Positions 8,353-18,461 of a stretch of DNA of 49,342 nt are shown here, piece after piece; position 1 is the first letter of the stretch, and each line of letters begins with the position of its first letter. This stretch comes from JAAYJG01 sp964450305 (GTDB lineage: Bacteria; Bacillota; Clostridia; DSM-8532). The stretch covers positions 1 to 49,342 of the forward strand of contig CAYVFB010000016.1 in NCBI GenBank assembly GCA_964450305.1. The letters are read 5' to 3'. The notes under the pieces are model-generated. The model did not search any database. It saw nothing but the letters and a program-made list of their open reading frames with translations, and had not been told where the DNA came from. Made by a program: the position numbers and the translations under genes.

Positions 8353-8976
8353 ATGAAAAACAATACATTTGGGAAAATCAGCTCAACACTATGTGGTTTG
8401 TCGGTTTTAGCTTTTGCCATTTCCATGATATTTGGTACCGGTGCAATATTTGCCAGTTGTTTATCCAGTATGTTTATTGCTCTCGGATTCGTACCTTTCA
8501 TGATTGCGCTTTACTCAAAAAACAATCATCAGGAGCACAAAGCGTGCGGCTTAACCGGGGTTGGTTTTGCCGTCGTATATGCCGTAATCATATTTTTAGT
8601 CTATTATGCCGAATGCACTACAGTTCGCATGAACCCCGATTTAAGCGCTGAAACCTTGTCCATTATCAGTTATGGGCATCTGGGCAGTTTGTTTTTCAAC
8701 TATGACTTGCTTGGCTATGGTTTTATGGCACTGTCAACCTTTTTGGTGGGCTTGACCATACAGCCCAAAAGAAAATCGGACAAGGTTTTCAAAGCGATGA
8801 TGATGATCCATGGTGTGTTTTTTCTCAGTTGCTTTTTCATTCCTATGTTCCCGATTTTTACCGAAGGATCGGGTAATGCCGGTGATGCGATGGGAACAAT
8901 TATATTGGAGATATGGTGTGCGTATTTTCTGCCGATATGTGTTTTGGGCTACAGATATTTTGATGAACCGAACTGA
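8353..8976 (+). CDS. Multi-spanning membrane protein of unknown function
   Basis: Protein of 207 residues with about six hydrophobic segments, for example LSVLAFAISMIFGTGAIFA, GFAVVYAVIIFLVYYA and GYGFMALSTFLVGLTI. The layout resembles small integral proteins found beside TetR regulators. I cannot assign a named family with confidence. AAGGAGGAG lies before the ATG. It follows the operator-bearing promoter at 8276-8304 and precedes the TetR gene by 97 bases, so both are probably one transcription unit and this protein is the likely regulated product. A function in efflux or membrane stress is only a guess from context. Confidence 0.8.
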   Translation: MKNNTFGKISSTLCGLSVLAFAISMIFGTGAIFASCLSSMFIALGFVPFMIALYSKNNHQEHKACGLTGVGFAVVYAVIIFLVYYAECTTVRMNPDLSAETLSIISYGHLGSLFFNYDLLGYGFMALSTFLVGLTIQPKRKSDKVFKAMMMIHGVFFLSCFFIPMFPIFTEGSGNAGDAMGTIILEIWCAYFLPICVLGYRYFDEPN

Positions 8977-9073
8977 TAAAGGCCATACATTAAGCAGTAT
9001 GCTAAAGTATTCTTACATACATTAATCGACCTTGGTTTGGAATACTTCCCACAACGGACTTGTCGGAGGGTTT

Positions 9074-9694
9074 ATGGAGCAAAAGGATTCAATCAAAACA
9101 AAAGATAAAATACTTCAGGCATCTATTGATTTATTCGCAGAAAAAGGGTACGGAAACGTATCTATGCGTGAAATCGCGAAGGAAGTGGGTATCAAGGCAA
9201 GCTCGCTGTATAAGCATTATGAAAGCAAAAACGATATTCTGGAATGTATTTTTCAGTTATTTCAGGAAAGCTTGAGCCTGACCAATCTTCCAGCAGTGGG
9301 TCTGAAGGATTATTTGAAAACAGTCTCTCCCGAAGAATACCTGAACCAGGGGTTTGAGCTTTTCAGGCAAACCATGTGGGCACCAACCATTTTGAAGATT
9401 TCACGGATCATCACAACCGAGCAGCAACGAAACCAATCGGTGAAGAATTTCTTCGTCGAAGAAATGATTCGCAAACCCCATGTACTGATGCAGCAGGTTT
9501 TTGATATGATGATTGAAAACGGCTCGGTGGAACCATTCGATACCACAGTTGCTGCTGAAGAATACAACGCTTATATCATTTACCTGTATTTTGAGCAAAA
9601 CTACCTGAAAGATGCGCCAGATGTGACAGAAATTGAGCAGAAAATGAAACAGCACAATGCATTTTTTGCCAATCATGTTTTGAAAGCAAAGTAA
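9074..9694 (+). CDS. TetR-family transcriptional regulator
   Basis: Predicted repressor of 206 residues. The N-terminal helix-turn-helix domain (about 10-56) shows KILQASIDLFAEKGYGNVSM, then REIAKEVGIKASSLYKHYES. The C-terminal ligand-binding region is all-helical and specific to this protein. The ATG at 9074 is preferred because GGAGGG is just upstream; a TTG start at 9032 lacks one. It probably binds the two TAAC-N4-GTTA palindromes at 8284-8321 and controls itself and the membrane protein. The inducer is unknown. Confidence 0.9.
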   Translation: MEQKDSIKTKDKILQASIDLFAEKGYGNVSMREIAKEVGIKASSLYKHYESKNDILECIFQLFQESLSLTNLPAVGLKDYLKTVSPEEYLNQGFELFRQTMWAPTILKISRIITTEQQRNQSVKNFFVEEMIRKPHVLMQQVFDMMIENGSVEPFDTTVAAEEYNAYIIYLYFEQNYLKDAPDVTEIEQKMKQHNAFFANHVLKAK

Positions 9695-9761
9695 GCCATA
9701 TTATGATAGATTTCAAATTCATGACTGTGAAGTAGGAATAGGTTCGAGTGGTGAATAAATT

Positions 9762-11282
9762 TCAGAATACAACCTGCACTGTCGTTCCTTCACCAATGCT
9801 TGATTTAAGGATGATACTTCCTCCATGAGCCTGGATGATTTCCCTCGCAATAACAAGCCCCAAACCGGAACCGTCATAAGAGTCGTTTGTACTGGTACCA
9901 CGGTAATAACGCTCAAAAAGCCTCTCCTGCTCTGCCGGCTCAATCCCTTTTCCATTGTCATTGATCTCAGCAATGATCTTATCTTCCTGCCGAATGCGTA
10001 CCCATATTTCTGTATCTTCTTGATTGTGTACCACTGCATTCATCACCAGGTTTGTAAATGCACGCTTGAACAGATGCGGGTCATATTCAAAGCAGATATC
10101 TTCGGATTCAGCATCAAAATGAATATAACGGCTTTCATAATGGGGATCATTCAGAATGCCAATAACCGTATCCCTTAACAGCTCCACAAGGTTTCCCGCT
10201 GTCTTCTTCAGGGGAAAGGCTTCGTTTTTCAGCTTTTGAGTCAGCTTCAAATCGTTGATGAGCGCATCCATGTATGCGGACTTTTCCAGAACAACCCCGA
10301 TATATTTTTGCAGGTCTTCATGGGTGAGGTCCTGGTCGGATTCATACAGAAGCTCTCCGTACCCCTTGATGGATGAAAGCGGGGTTTTCAGGTCGTGGGA
10401 GATGTTTGTAATCCATTCCTCCCGCATTCTTTCAGTCTTTTTCCGCTCCAGTTCACCCGCCTTGAGGTTGGTTGCCATCTGTTTCAGGCTTTCATAAACA
10501 TCCTTGTAAAAGCTGTCCTTCGGAAAGTCAACATCATAGTTCCCCCCTGCCATGGCGGTGATGCCGTCGGTCATTTTAACGACCGGTCGGTTCAGCCTGA
10601 CGGCAAGCAAATAACCCAGAATCAATGCAGCCAGCAGTGTAACCACAGTTGAAACTGCTTTTTGGGTATCCAAAGCCATGAAATAGTCCATGTTGTAATC
10701 CACGATAGTCTCTAAATCAAAATCGGGGCGTGGAACACCAATCACATAGGTCATTTTTTCACCTTGATTCCGGTCGCCCGTTGATATTTCTGAAACAGTC
10801 CGGACATAATAGTTATCCATTTTCATGGGGTTTTCAGCCGCTTTCTCAATTTCAGTCAATGTATAGGTTCTTTTTACTTCATTTGGTTTGTTAAAGCTGC
10901 CGATTTCTTTGCCGGTACTGTCGACCACCTGTATCCAGCCATTCTCATCCGTGATGGATTCCATGATATTCCGGGAAATAATTATCATTTCGCCGGAATT
11001 TCTATCCGTGATGGAAAAAGAAAGCTCTCCATTCGAGAAATCATTGATGCGTATGGGGTCATCAGTTTGAACGGTTACAGCTACATTTTCTGCACCTGTT
11101 GCTGGATAGCTTTCCGAAGTGTTGCTACTGAAAGTTGCCACAGAAAAAATACCATTGAATACCTGCGTCGTACTGTACTGCTCGTATGAAAAATACAGCG
11201 ATATCAGTAAATTTACAAAGCTTGATATGATACTGACTGCCAGCACCGCCAGCATAAACCGCAGGGTTATTTTCCATTTCAT
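9762..11282 (-). CDS. Membrane sensor histidine kinase (HAMP-HisKA-HATPase)
   Basis: Kinase of 506 residues. An N-terminal membrane helix (about 7-29) is followed by an extracytoplasmic sensor domain of about 170 residues and a second helix (about 208-228). HAMP follows: RLNRPVVKMTDGITAMAGGN. The phosphoacceptor motif is ISHDLKTPLSSIKGYGELL. The ATPase domain shows NLVMNAVVHN, DNGKGIEPAEQERLFERYYR and GSGLGLVIAREI. RBS AAAGGAGG precedes the ATG. It lies 111 bases after its response regulator gene on the same strand. It is of the PhoR/ResE/BaeS type. The stimulus is unknown, but the partner genes upstream suggest an envelope or solute cue. Confidence 0.9.
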   Translation of the reverse strand: MKWKITLRFMLAVLAVSIISSFVNLLISLYFSYEQYSTTQVFNGIFSVATFSSNTSESYPATGAENVAVTVQTDDPIRINDFSNGELSFSITDRNSGEMIIISRNIMESITDENGWIQVVDSTGKEIGSFNKPNEVKRTYTLTEIEKAAENPMKMDNYYVRTVSEISTGDRNQGEKMTYVIGVPRPDFDLETIVDYNMDYFMALDTQKAVSTVVTLLAALILGYLLAVRLNRPVVKMTDGITAMAGGNYDVDFPKDSFYKDVYESLKQMATNLKAGELERKKTERMREEWITNISHDLKTPLSSIKGYGELLYESDQDLTHEDLQKYIGVVLEKSAYMDALINDLKLTQKLKNEAFPLKKTAGNLVELLRDTVIGILNDPHYESRYIHFDAESEDICFEYDPHLFKRAFTNLVMNAVVHNQEDTEIWVRIRQEDKIIAEINDNGKGIEPAEQERLFERYYRGTSTNDSYDGSGLGLVIAREIIQAHGGSIILKSSIGEGTTVQVVF

Positions 11283-11393
11283 AGGCTGCCTCCTTTACAA
11301 TCGGATACTGCTATCAGGTTATTTTTCAACTGTCCTTGGGCTCGATTCAATAGAAGAGAAGAACCAATTTCTACTGCCAGGCTCCCTTGCTTG

Positions 11394-12131
11394 TCAGCCA
11401 ATGCTCCGGTCAGTCTTAACCGAAAGCTTGTATCCCAGGCCCTTGACCGTAAGGATAAGAGCCGGATTCCCGGGATCCCTCTCCAGCTTCTCCCGCAAAT
11501 GCCGGATATGAACCATGATTGTATTGTCATCCCCCATATACTCCTCACCCCAGATGTTTTCATACAGTTTCTTTTTGCTGAGGATATGGTTGGGGTGCCG
11601 GGCTAAAAGAGTTAATATCTGAAACTCCTTGGCTGTTAAATCCACAGGTTGTTCATCCTTTGTAACCTCTTTGGCCTGCCCGTTGATGGCGATATTGTCA
11701 AACCTCATGATTTGGGACGAGAAATCCCTGTCCATGTACTGCTTCCTTCTTAACTGCGCACGGATTCTGAAGGTGACCTCCTTCAGGCTGAAGGGTTTGG
11801 TGATATAATCGTCCCCGCCGATACCCAGTCCCAGGATTTTATCGGTTTCCTCCTCCTTGGCCGACAGGAACAGAATAGGCTCATAAGTGAACTCCCGAAG
11901 TTTTCTGCACACCTCAAAGCCATCCATGTCGGGCAGCATGATGTCCAGAATGATGATATCGGGCTGTACTTCACGACAGCGTTGAATACCGTCCTTCCCG
12001 GTATGGGCTGTATAAACTGAATGAAAGCCCTCTTTGGCAAGATAAACCTGCAATAACTCGCAGAGCTCCCGCTCATCGTCAATGATTAAAATTTTGTTAT
12101 GATAGCTACTGCTATAATTATTGTGCTCCAT
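11394..12131 (-). CDS. OmpR/PhoB-family response regulator
   Basis: Regulator of 245 residues. The receiver domain contains the acidic pair IIDDE, the phosphoacceptor Asp in IIILDIMLPDMDGFEV, FLSAK with the Ser/Thr switch position, and Lys in DDYITKPFS. The C-terminal winged helix shows VDLTAKEFQILTLLARHP and DNTIMVHIRHLREKLE. It precedes the kinase gene. OmpR-family dimers bind direct repeats with 10-11-base periodicity; such repeats lie before the promoter of the transport operon at 19395-19411, making that operon a likely target. Confidence 0.93.
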   Translation of the reverse strand: MEHNNYSSSYHNKILIIDDERELCELLQVYLAKEGFHSVYTAHTGKDGIQRCREVQPDIIILDIMLPDMDGFEVCRKLREFTYEPILFLSAKEEETDKILGLGIGGDDYITKPFSLKEVTFRIRAQLRRKQYMDRDFSSQIMRFDNIAINGQAKEVTKDEQPVDLTAKEFQILTLLARHPNHILSKKKLYENIWGEEYMGDDNTIMVHIRHLREKLERDPGNPALILTVKGLGYKLSVKTDRSIG

Positions 12132-12277
12132 ACCCTACCTCAAGTGCATTTCGTGCATGCACTTCCTCACTTTAAATTAACACAGAGAACCTGCAGATGG
12201 CAATAGGTGGCAGGAGATGCATCTCCCGCCACATCCAACCTTGCCTGTTCCTGTAAGCTTCACGTCTTGGGGGGTGA

Positions 12278-14593
12278 TTATTCTCCAAGATACAGGCTTA
12301 CCTTTTGCTGAAGTGTTTTTACCACATCGGCAGCACTCTTTTCCCCGTTAAAATAGCTGCCGGTTTCGGTTTGAATCATTCCAAGGATCTTTTGATCCAT
12401 ATGGCAGCATGTCGCGAGACCGTCCACATAATCCAAAAGCCGTGATATCTCGTCTTCTGAAAGAGCAATGGGGGTTATGGGTTCTCCACTGCCGGTACCA
12501 ACCGAGAAAAGCATCCCCGGGGAGTTCAGAAGCTTATTGTTTTTGTCAGCCTTATCGCGCAGCGCTTTTTTGCTGACAGGAAGCCCTTTTAGTTCATCCA
12601 GGCTTTGTATTTCATCCGACAAAAGTATTCTGATGAAGTCCCAGGCTTGTTCCCTGTACTTCGTGCTGCCGTTGATGGCAAAAACCTCGTTGCATATGAA
12701 GGAACCGCCCCTTTGGGGCTCATCTGTAACAGGCATATTGTGTACTCCAAATTCGCCGTCCAGCACAACCTTGCTTGTGGATAGCATCATAAACTCACCA
12801 ATGACCTGCGGACTGAACATCACCCTTCCTCTCGCAGCAGTTTCGATTAATGAGCCAATTCCGTCATTTGACATTTTTTCTGTGTCCATCCCAAAGGCTT
12901 TAGCCATTTCCAACATTTTTTCAAACTCTCCGGTGTCAAAGGATGCCTTTTTGTTCTTTACATCAATGAAACTATGGTAAGCTCCCATAAGCATGATGTT
13001 CGCTGTATCAGGAGGAACAATGTATACGCCTGCTCCATCAGAAGAATGAGCAGCCATTGCATGAAAATCCTCCCGTGTCCAGTTCGCCGGGTCAAAAGAA
13101 ACCTTCTTTTCCGAAAGAAGCTTTGTGTTGGATAACATAGCTATCCCGGAAACATTCACCGGCATCACGAAAAGCTTTCCGTCTTGTTTCATGGCATCGA
13201 ACAGGTTGGTGTAATAATTGTCATTTATGAATGCCTTATCCTCTTCCATCATTTGAGTAAGATCAGCCAGCATTCCCTTTTCAGCATATTTTTCATAGGG
13301 CAGGCCTTCAACACTGAGAATATCAGGGCCTAACCCGCTCATCAGCTCGGTGCTCAAAGTGTTAATATATTGCTCATCATAGTTTCCTTTACGTTTTGTG
13401 TCTCCGGCCTGCTCAACGGTAATCTGATAACCGGGGTTTTCCTTATTGAACCTGCTAACAGCCACATCGATCATACGGTTTGACAAAGGAACCGAAAGAG
13501 TTAACGGAACCGTGTCGGTATTGCTGACCTGCTTCAAAGAATACTTATATATATTGAACTCAGCTGCTTCGCCTTGCTCTGTATTCTCTGCCACCATGCT
13601 GTTCATCTGTGATTCCGACGCCAGAAGCCAGAAAGTTTTTTCCGAACCAATTACGAAGTCGCTGGCCTGAAGCCCTGAAGCCAATATTGTATGTTCCTTG
13701 AAATCCAGGGCTTTCCCCATATGCTTACCACTTGCATCGAATTTCTCCACCCCATCACCGGTGAGCAAGTATATACTCCCGTCATTTAAATCGCAACGTA
13801 TTACAGAGATCTCCCCCGAGTAAACACCCTCTTCACGCCTCGGTTCGAAGGGCGCAGTCCACAGGTTTTCACCGGTGGTTGGGTTAAACTTTTGCAAAAC
13901 ATTCTGGTAATCCGATATCCGGCTGCCATAAAGCAGAACATTGTTATCTGCATCTGTTTGAACCGTTCCCATATACATGGCTTCGCCCAGTGTTCCTTTC
14001 TCCTTTCCTTCCTTATCCAACATAAGCACATTATCAATCATCCTGGAAAAATAAATGCTTCCTTCTTTATCAACAGCAATGCCGGTTATGGTTTTTTTAT
14101 AGTCCTCTTGATCGGTATAGGATAGAACCCCCAGTTCAATGGTTTTATTCACATTTCCACTGGGATCCGCTATATGAAGCTGCTGATTAATTCTACTTTC
14201 ATCGGGTGTAGCGGTAACGATATACAGATTGTCCTGCGAATCAAGCGTAAAAGCGCTGACCTTTCCCTTGAGATCACAGACGATTTTATTTTGCAGTTTA
14301 CCATCTGCCCCCAACACAAGAAATTCAGGCTTTTCTGTGGCAGTATTCAATTCTTGAGAATTCACCTCTTCTCCAGCGCTGCCAGGAATATTCTGAATAA
14401 CCAATTGATTTTGTGAATTCACTTGCATGGAACCGGGTTGGATTATATCCTTTATCGATCCAAATTCCTCCTCGACATACTTCATGGATGGCACTGAATG
14501 GTCCATCTCTTTGTTTTTCTTGCAGGCAGCTGTTCCAATCACCAGCAAGGCTGCTGCAATAAGGCATAATACTTTTTTAAACAATGACAACAC
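12278..14593 (-). CDS. Lipoprotein with N-terminal propeller-like region and C-terminal extracellular solute-binding domain
   Basis: Lipoprotein of 771 residues with lipobox IGTAAC (Cys24). Residues about 60-350 have NHL/propeller-like repeats: GKVSAFTLDSQDNLYIVTA, GIAVDKEGSIYFSR and SEKTFWLLASES. Residues about 370-771 form a family-1 extracellular solute-binding domain: VAVSRFNKENPGYQITVEQA, ELMSGLGPDILSVEGLP, NDNYYTNLFDAMKQDGKLFV and EQAWDFIRILLSDEIQS. Ordinary solute-binding proteins have about 420-550 residues, so the propeller is an addition. It overlaps the FtsX-like gene by 17 bases. It could bind a saccharide for the two ABC permeases or act as a sensor in the adaptor system; sequence alone does not decide. 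Confidence 0.85.
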   Translation of the reverse strand: MLSLFKKVLCLIAAALLVIGTAACKKNKEMDHSVPSMKYVEEEFGSIKDIIQPGSMQVNSQNQLVIQNIPGSAGEEVNSQELNTATEKPEFLVLGADGKLQNKIVCDLKGKVSAFTLDSQDNLYIVTATPDESRINQQLHIADPSGNVNKTIELGVLSYTDQEDYKKTITGIAVDKEGSIYFSRMIDNVLMLDKEGKEKGTLGEAMYMGTVQTDADNNVLLYGSRISDYQNVLQKFNPTTGENLWTAPFEPRREEGVYSGEISVIRCDLNDGSIYLLTGDGVEKFDASGKHMGKALDFKEHTILASGLQASDFVIGSEKTFWLLASESQMNSMVAENTEQGEAAEFNIYKYSLKQVSNTDTVPLTLSVPLSNRMIDVAVSRFNKENPGYQITVEQAGDTKRKGNYDEQYINTLSTELMSGLGPDILSVEGLPYEKYAEKGMLADLTQMMEEDKAFINDNYYTNLFDAMKQDGKLFVMPVNVSGIAMLSNTKLLSEKKVSFDPANWTREDFHAMAAHSSDGAGVYIVPPDTANIMLMGAYHSFIDVKNKKASFDTGEFEKMLEMAKAFGMDTEKMSNDGIGSLIETAARGRVMFSPQVIGEFMMLSTSKVVLDGEFGVHNMPVTDEPQRGGSFICNEVFAINGSTKYREQAWDFIRILLSDEIQSLDELKGLPVSKKALRDKADKNNKLLNSPGMLFSVGTGSGEPITPIALSEDEISRLLDYVDGLATCCHMDQKILGMIQTETGSYFNGEKSAADVVKTLQQKVSLYLGE

Positions 14594-16085
14594 TCCCTTC
14601 GTTCATATAATGCTTTTGTATTTTTGTGATAAAGCCAGTGGCAGTAAAAAGCCACAAGACTAAAATACCTTCGGTAAAAACGTGCAAAGGCAGATCGGAT
14701 AAAGTGCAAAGCATACAAGCCGCCAGCACGCTAATAACCTGCAGAACTCCTGCTTTCCCCAGCATACGGCTGATGGGTATTCCCTCAGCTTTTACTCTTC
14801 CCAGAACATGGTTCTGTAAGGTATGAGAAGATTTCTCAATGTTTTCGTTTTGGTAGGCATAGCCAGACATTTCTCTGACCGTGTGTTGTGCGGTCAGACA
14901 GGCATTTCCCTGCCATACCAGAAAGAAACCAGGCAATAATGCAAGCCTGAAGATCACGCCTGAAAACAGGTCAGCTGCCTGCAACAGCTTAACATCAACG
15001 GCGGCCTGCTGTTCAATGCCTGAAAAAAGCTGACGCAGGCTTTCCTTCATCAAATCCATGTATTTCTGACCTTCCAGTTTTTCACCCGGGATGTATTCAG
15101 CCGGAAAATAAAAATTAAAACTGTTTCGGCTTAATAAAAAGATGAGCGCAGTAATCGCCGCAACCGGAAGGATTAGTTTTAAAACGTTTTTTACAAGAAC
15201 AGGCCAGAGCGCTTGATCCAGGCTGTAATTTGTGCGTATTTCCCTTATCTGCCGAAAAAGGTTGACAAATGTTCGCAGCATATGAAAAGCCCATAATATA
15301 GCTGCAATAAGCCCTGCTGTGTAAACTATCAGAAACGGCCTTTGGACAATGGACTTTCCCGTGATCACAAAATCCGTCACGATAAATCGGTTCGTATCTG
15401 CTCCCGCCCTACTCAGTGCAGACAATATCTCTTCTTTGTTTCCTCCAAAGATGACGCTCTCATCCGACACAAGCTCAACGGAATCGATATACGCCTTTTC
15501 ATCGAGCTCAAGCATGGTTTCAGCTGGAATAAGAATATCTGGTAAGTCAGGCTGAATGAGTGTGTTCAGAATATCCTTCGAAGTTGTGAAAACACCTGTG
15601 ATTTGGAAAGTCTCACCGTAAAGCTCCAGCTCCATTCCAGTTGCATCAACTGTTCTGAAAAGCTTCCATGCAAAGTCCTCACTGACAATGGCGGTTTTCG
15701 AAGCATTTTTTTTGCGCATGGTTGGAAAAAAGCAGCCATCCCGAAATATAAAAGTATGGAACATCGGATATGTAATGTCTGTTCCTGCAACCGTCACATC
15801 AAACGTTTTTACGCTCCAATCCCGAGTTTGCATTTGAGCCGCGGTTTTTACGGTATAAGTAACAAGCTCGTCGCCATATTCCTTTTTCAGAAGCTTCATG
15901 GTATCGGTGCTGAGAGGTTTATTTGCCCTCCATTCCGGTTTCACCTGCGCGCACACCTTATCCATGGAGACCACCCCAAGGATGCCTTTTAAACCTTCAG
16001 ACACAGCGTTTGTCAAAACGAATCCAGTTGTTACCAGCAGCAACCCGGTAAACAACAACAGCCATCCCGTTTTCCCTGTTTTCAT
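14577..16085 (-). CDS. FtsX/MacB-like ABC transporter permease
   Basis: Integral membrane protein of about 502 residues. A first membrane helix WLLLFTGLLLVTTGFVL is followed by an extracytoplasmic MacB_PCD-type domain (about 35-240) with KTAIVSEDFAWKLF and LELYGETFQITGVF. The C-terminal half has five or six further hydrophobic segments. MacB-type permeases need an ATPase partner to drive a periplasmic adaptor; none is encoded here, nor is a nucleotide-binding domain fused to this protein. ATG at 16085 is preferred (GGGGAG at seven bases); a GTG at 16133 with AGGAAG is possible and would add 16 polar residues. The C-terminal half diverges from typical FtsX order. Confidence 0.75.
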   Translation of the reverse strand: MKTGKTGWLLLFTGLLLVTTGFVLTNAVSEGLKGILGVVSMDKVCAQVKPEWRANKPLSTDTMKLLKKEYGDELVTYTVKTAAQMQTRDWSVKTFDVTVAGTDITYPMFHTFIFRDGCFFPTMRKKNASKTAIVSEDFAWKLFRTVDATGMELELYGETFQITGVFTTSKDILNTLIQPDLPDILIPAETMLELDEKAYIDSVELVSDESVIFGGNKEEILSALSRAGADTNRFIVTDFVITGKSIVQRPFLIVYTAGLIAAILWAFHMLRTFVNLFRQIREIRTNYSLDQALWPVLVKNVLKLILPVAAITALIFLLSRNSFNFYFPAEYIPGEKLEGQKYMDLMKESLRQLFSGIEQQAAVDVKLLQAADLFSGVIFRLALLPGFFLVWQGNACLTAQHTVREMSGYAYQNENIEKSSHTLQNHVLGRVKAEGIPISRMLGKAGVLQVISVLAACMLCTLSDLPLHVFTEGILVLWLFTATGFITKIQKHYMNEGSVVIV

Positions 16086-16146
16086 CGCAGCACTCCCCTG
16101 TTGGATATTGCTTATGTAGCTGTGCGTTCGCACCTCAAATCACTTC

Positions 16147-17439
16147 CTATTGCTCCCAAATGACACGCATGTTGTCGGTAAGGGGCTTGTCACTGTTTCC
16201 AATAACTCTGTCGTCCCTGTCAAGACCCTGTACTACGGCTGTTTTTTTATCATCCGACTCTCCAATGGTCACGCGAACCATCCGGGCATAGATTTCATTG
16301 CCAAGGTAGCCTTTTTTCTCTTCCGGGATATATACAAAGTAGCCGTTGTTATCCCTGCCGATGGCTGAATTGGAAACAAGGTGCTCATAAACCGCGGATC
16401 GCTTTTCAAACCTGGCCGATCCCTTTTGCCCTTCGCTCCACCCTTCTGTAGCTATCTCCAGTTCAATCTCCATCTCTTCCCCCGGATTGTTGCTGCTGTT
16501 TCTGAATTCAATCACCTTCCCCTGAATTGGCTGCCATTCATGCCCATCCAGGACGATCTCCGCCTCATCTCCCGGTTTCAATTCATCAGCCAGGTCCTTG
16601 TCCATCAGACCTTTAAAACAGTACCCCTTTGAAATGTCCATCAGACTATATAATGGCTGTGACTGGCCGGCTGTCTCGCCTTCCCCGCAGTTCACCGCAG
16701 AAATGATCCCGCTGAAGGGCGCTGTGATGTCACACGCCTTCAGCTGCTTCTGCAGCTGGTCGATCTGTCTTTTTTGAATTTCCATGTCATAAAGAAGGCT
16801 CTGAATTTCCATCTCATTTTTTTGAGCTTCGGCTTGACCGGATAGCAATGCGTTTCCTCTGTCGCCGATGGCTTTTTCAAGCGCTCGCTGCGCATCGTCA
16901 AGTTTTCTGGATGCATTCTTCAGGTTTTCTCCAGTTTCAGAGCCCTGCTCCACCAGAACCTGGATGCGCTCAAAATCAGCCCTGGCCCTTTCCAGTTGAA
17001 TCTGAGCCTGCTCAATGACTTCATCGTAGGATGCAAGATCGGAGCCTGATTTCAGCTTAAGCAGCTCCAGATTAATTTTCTTTTGCTCGTACCGGTCGGT
17101 TTCATCCAGCAGCTGCTTCTGTATTCCACTTGTATCAAGCCTTAGAAGCGTTTGACCCTTTTTTACCTGGTCGCCCGTATGGATGTTAACCTCTAAAACC
17201 TGCATGGCTGATGGTATAAAGAATTCAAAGTTCTTCTTTGCTACAATCTTCCCATCCATTTTGATCTCCCTGACGATAGAGCCCCTTGAGGGCCATTCCG
17301 TCCTGACCCTTGGGAGAGATAGGTGATTGATGGTGTTTGAAAGAAAGGCAAGGGCGACCATAACCCCTATAAATACAACCATGGCTTTTGTAACCTTTTG
17401 TTTCCTGTTGGCTGCGAATGTCTCATCTGTTTCATGCAT
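16147..17439 (-). CDS. MacA/HlyD-like periplasmic adaptor (membrane fusion protein)
   Basis: Adaptor of 430 residues. One membrane anchor (about 19-38) is followed by a split lipoyl/barrel-sandwich domain: GKIVAKKNFEFFIPSAMQV, VNIHTGDQVKKGQTLLRLD and, after a long coiled coil (about 115-245), ACDITAPFSGIISAVNCGEG. A beta-barrel and membrane-proximal domain follow. Such proteins connect an inner-membrane pump to the exterior; in Firmicutes they pair with MacB-like permeases. It sits between the sugar-type permeases and the FtsX-like permease in one leftward operon. AGGAGG lies 11 bases before the ATG. Confidence 0.88.
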   Translation of the reverse strand: MHETDETFAANRKQKVTKAMVVFIGVMVALAFLSNTINHLSLPRVRTEWPSRGSIVREIKMDGKIVAKKNFEFFIPSAMQVLEVNIHTGDQVKKGQTLLRLDTSGIQKQLLDETDRYEQKKINLELLKLKSGSDLASYDEVIEQAQIQLERARADFERIQVLVEQGSETGENLKNASRKLDDAQRALEKAIGDRGNALLSGQAEAQKNEMEIQSLLYDMEIQKRQIDQLQKQLKACDITAPFSGIISAVNCGEGETAGQSQPLYSLMDISKGYCFKGLMDKDLADELKPGDEAEIVLDGHEWQPIQGKVIEFRNSSNNPGEEMEIELEIATEGWSEGQKGSARFEKRSAVYEHLVSNSAIGRDNNGYFVYIPEEKKGYLGNEIYARMVRVTIGESDDKKTAVVQGLDRDDRVIGNSDKPLTDNMRVIWEQ

Positions 17440-17474
17440 ATTGGTATATGCCTCCTGTCCATTTCATTCCTGCT

Positions 17475-18395
17475 TTATGCTTTTAGTCCCGACAGCCGAA
17501 TCCCATCTACCAGATAATTCTCACCGTACAGGAAAACCAACAGCATTGGAGCCATATAGATTGAGGATGCCGCAAATGCAATCCCCCGCTCATTGTTGTT
17601 AATGGTTGACAGAAAAACCGAAAGCATCGTTTTCGTATGATCCGTCAGGAATATCAAGGGCTGTTCCACCATGTTCCAATTATCAATAAAGACCAATATC
17701 GCCAGTGATGCGATACCCGCTTTGGACATGGGCAGGACAATCTTCAAAAATATCTGAAGGGAGTTTGCACCATCCACCACTCCTGATTCACAATAGGCAT
17801 CCGGTATTGAAATCATGTACTGTCGAAGAAGGAATACACCAAAAGCACTGAATACACCCGGAAGGATGATGGACTTGGTATCATCCAAAAGGCCCAGCAG
17901 GTTGACGATGATATAGTTCGGTACCAGAGTAACCTGATACGGCATCATCATCACTACGATATAGATAAAGAACAGGGCATTACGGCCTTTAAACGGGATT
18001 TTGGCAAAAGCATAGGCCGCCATGGATGCAACTGCGATTTGCCCGGCGACGATGGGCACAACGACACCGACTGAATTCCAGAACAAAAAATGATATTGGG
18101 TTTTATGTATCAGCACCTGATAATACTGGTTGATGGTGGCCAGGTCTGGAATCAGCTTTATTCCATGATATAAGGCATCGGAGTTCGCGCCTGAACGCAG
18201 GTTTTTTGTCAGTGTGGAAAAATAGGAATAGTTGATCTCATCCTCACTCATCAGCGAATTTGTCAGCGTAATCACCAGTGGTAAAATAATCAGGATTGCC
18301 GGAACAGCCGCAAACACCGTGAGTAGGGATCTCATCATGGTACGGCTTGCTTTTCGCATGATTCTTGTGATTCTGTTTTTTTGTATACTTCTCAT
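17475..18395 (-). CDS. Sugar-type ABC transporter permease (MalG-like)
   Basis: Inner-membrane permease of 306 residues, six hydrophobic segments. The binding-protein-dependent transport motif is CESGVVDGANSLQIFLKIVL, matching the EAA loop that docks an ATPase. NYIIVNLLGLLDDTKSIILP and FLLRQYMISIPDAY are further family landmarks. It is the second of two paired permeases; the first is interrupted. Carbohydrate permeases of this class often rely on a shared MsmX-type ATPase encoded elsewhere. AAAGG is six to seven bases before the ATG. Confidence 0.9.
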   Translation of the reverse strand: MRSIQKNRITRIMRKASRTMMRSLLTVFAAVPAILIILPLVITLTNSLMSEDEINYSYFSTLTKNLRSGANSDALYHGIKLIPDLATINQYYQVLIHKTQYHFLFWNSVGVVVPIVAGQIAVASMAAYAFAKIPFKGRNALFFIYIVVMMMPYQVTLVPNYIIVNLLGLLDDTKSIILPGVFSAFGVFLLRQYMISIPDAYCESGVVDGANSLQIFLKIVLPMSKAGIASLAILVFIDNWNMVEQPLIFLTDHTKTMLSVFLSTINNNERGIAFAASSIYMAPMLLVFLYGENYLVDGIRLSGLKA

Positions 18396-18461
18396 ATCTT
18401 ACCTTTCTGACACCCACTCCGCACAAGTCCAGGCAAAACATTCCTCTGCCCCATGAACTGG

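Noticed and set aside
12212..12236. Palindrome after the solute-binding gene region (GTGGC-A-GGAGATGCATCTCC)
   Set aside because: It forms a good hairpin but has no T run on either strand and lies before the response regulator start, so I do not call it a terminator.
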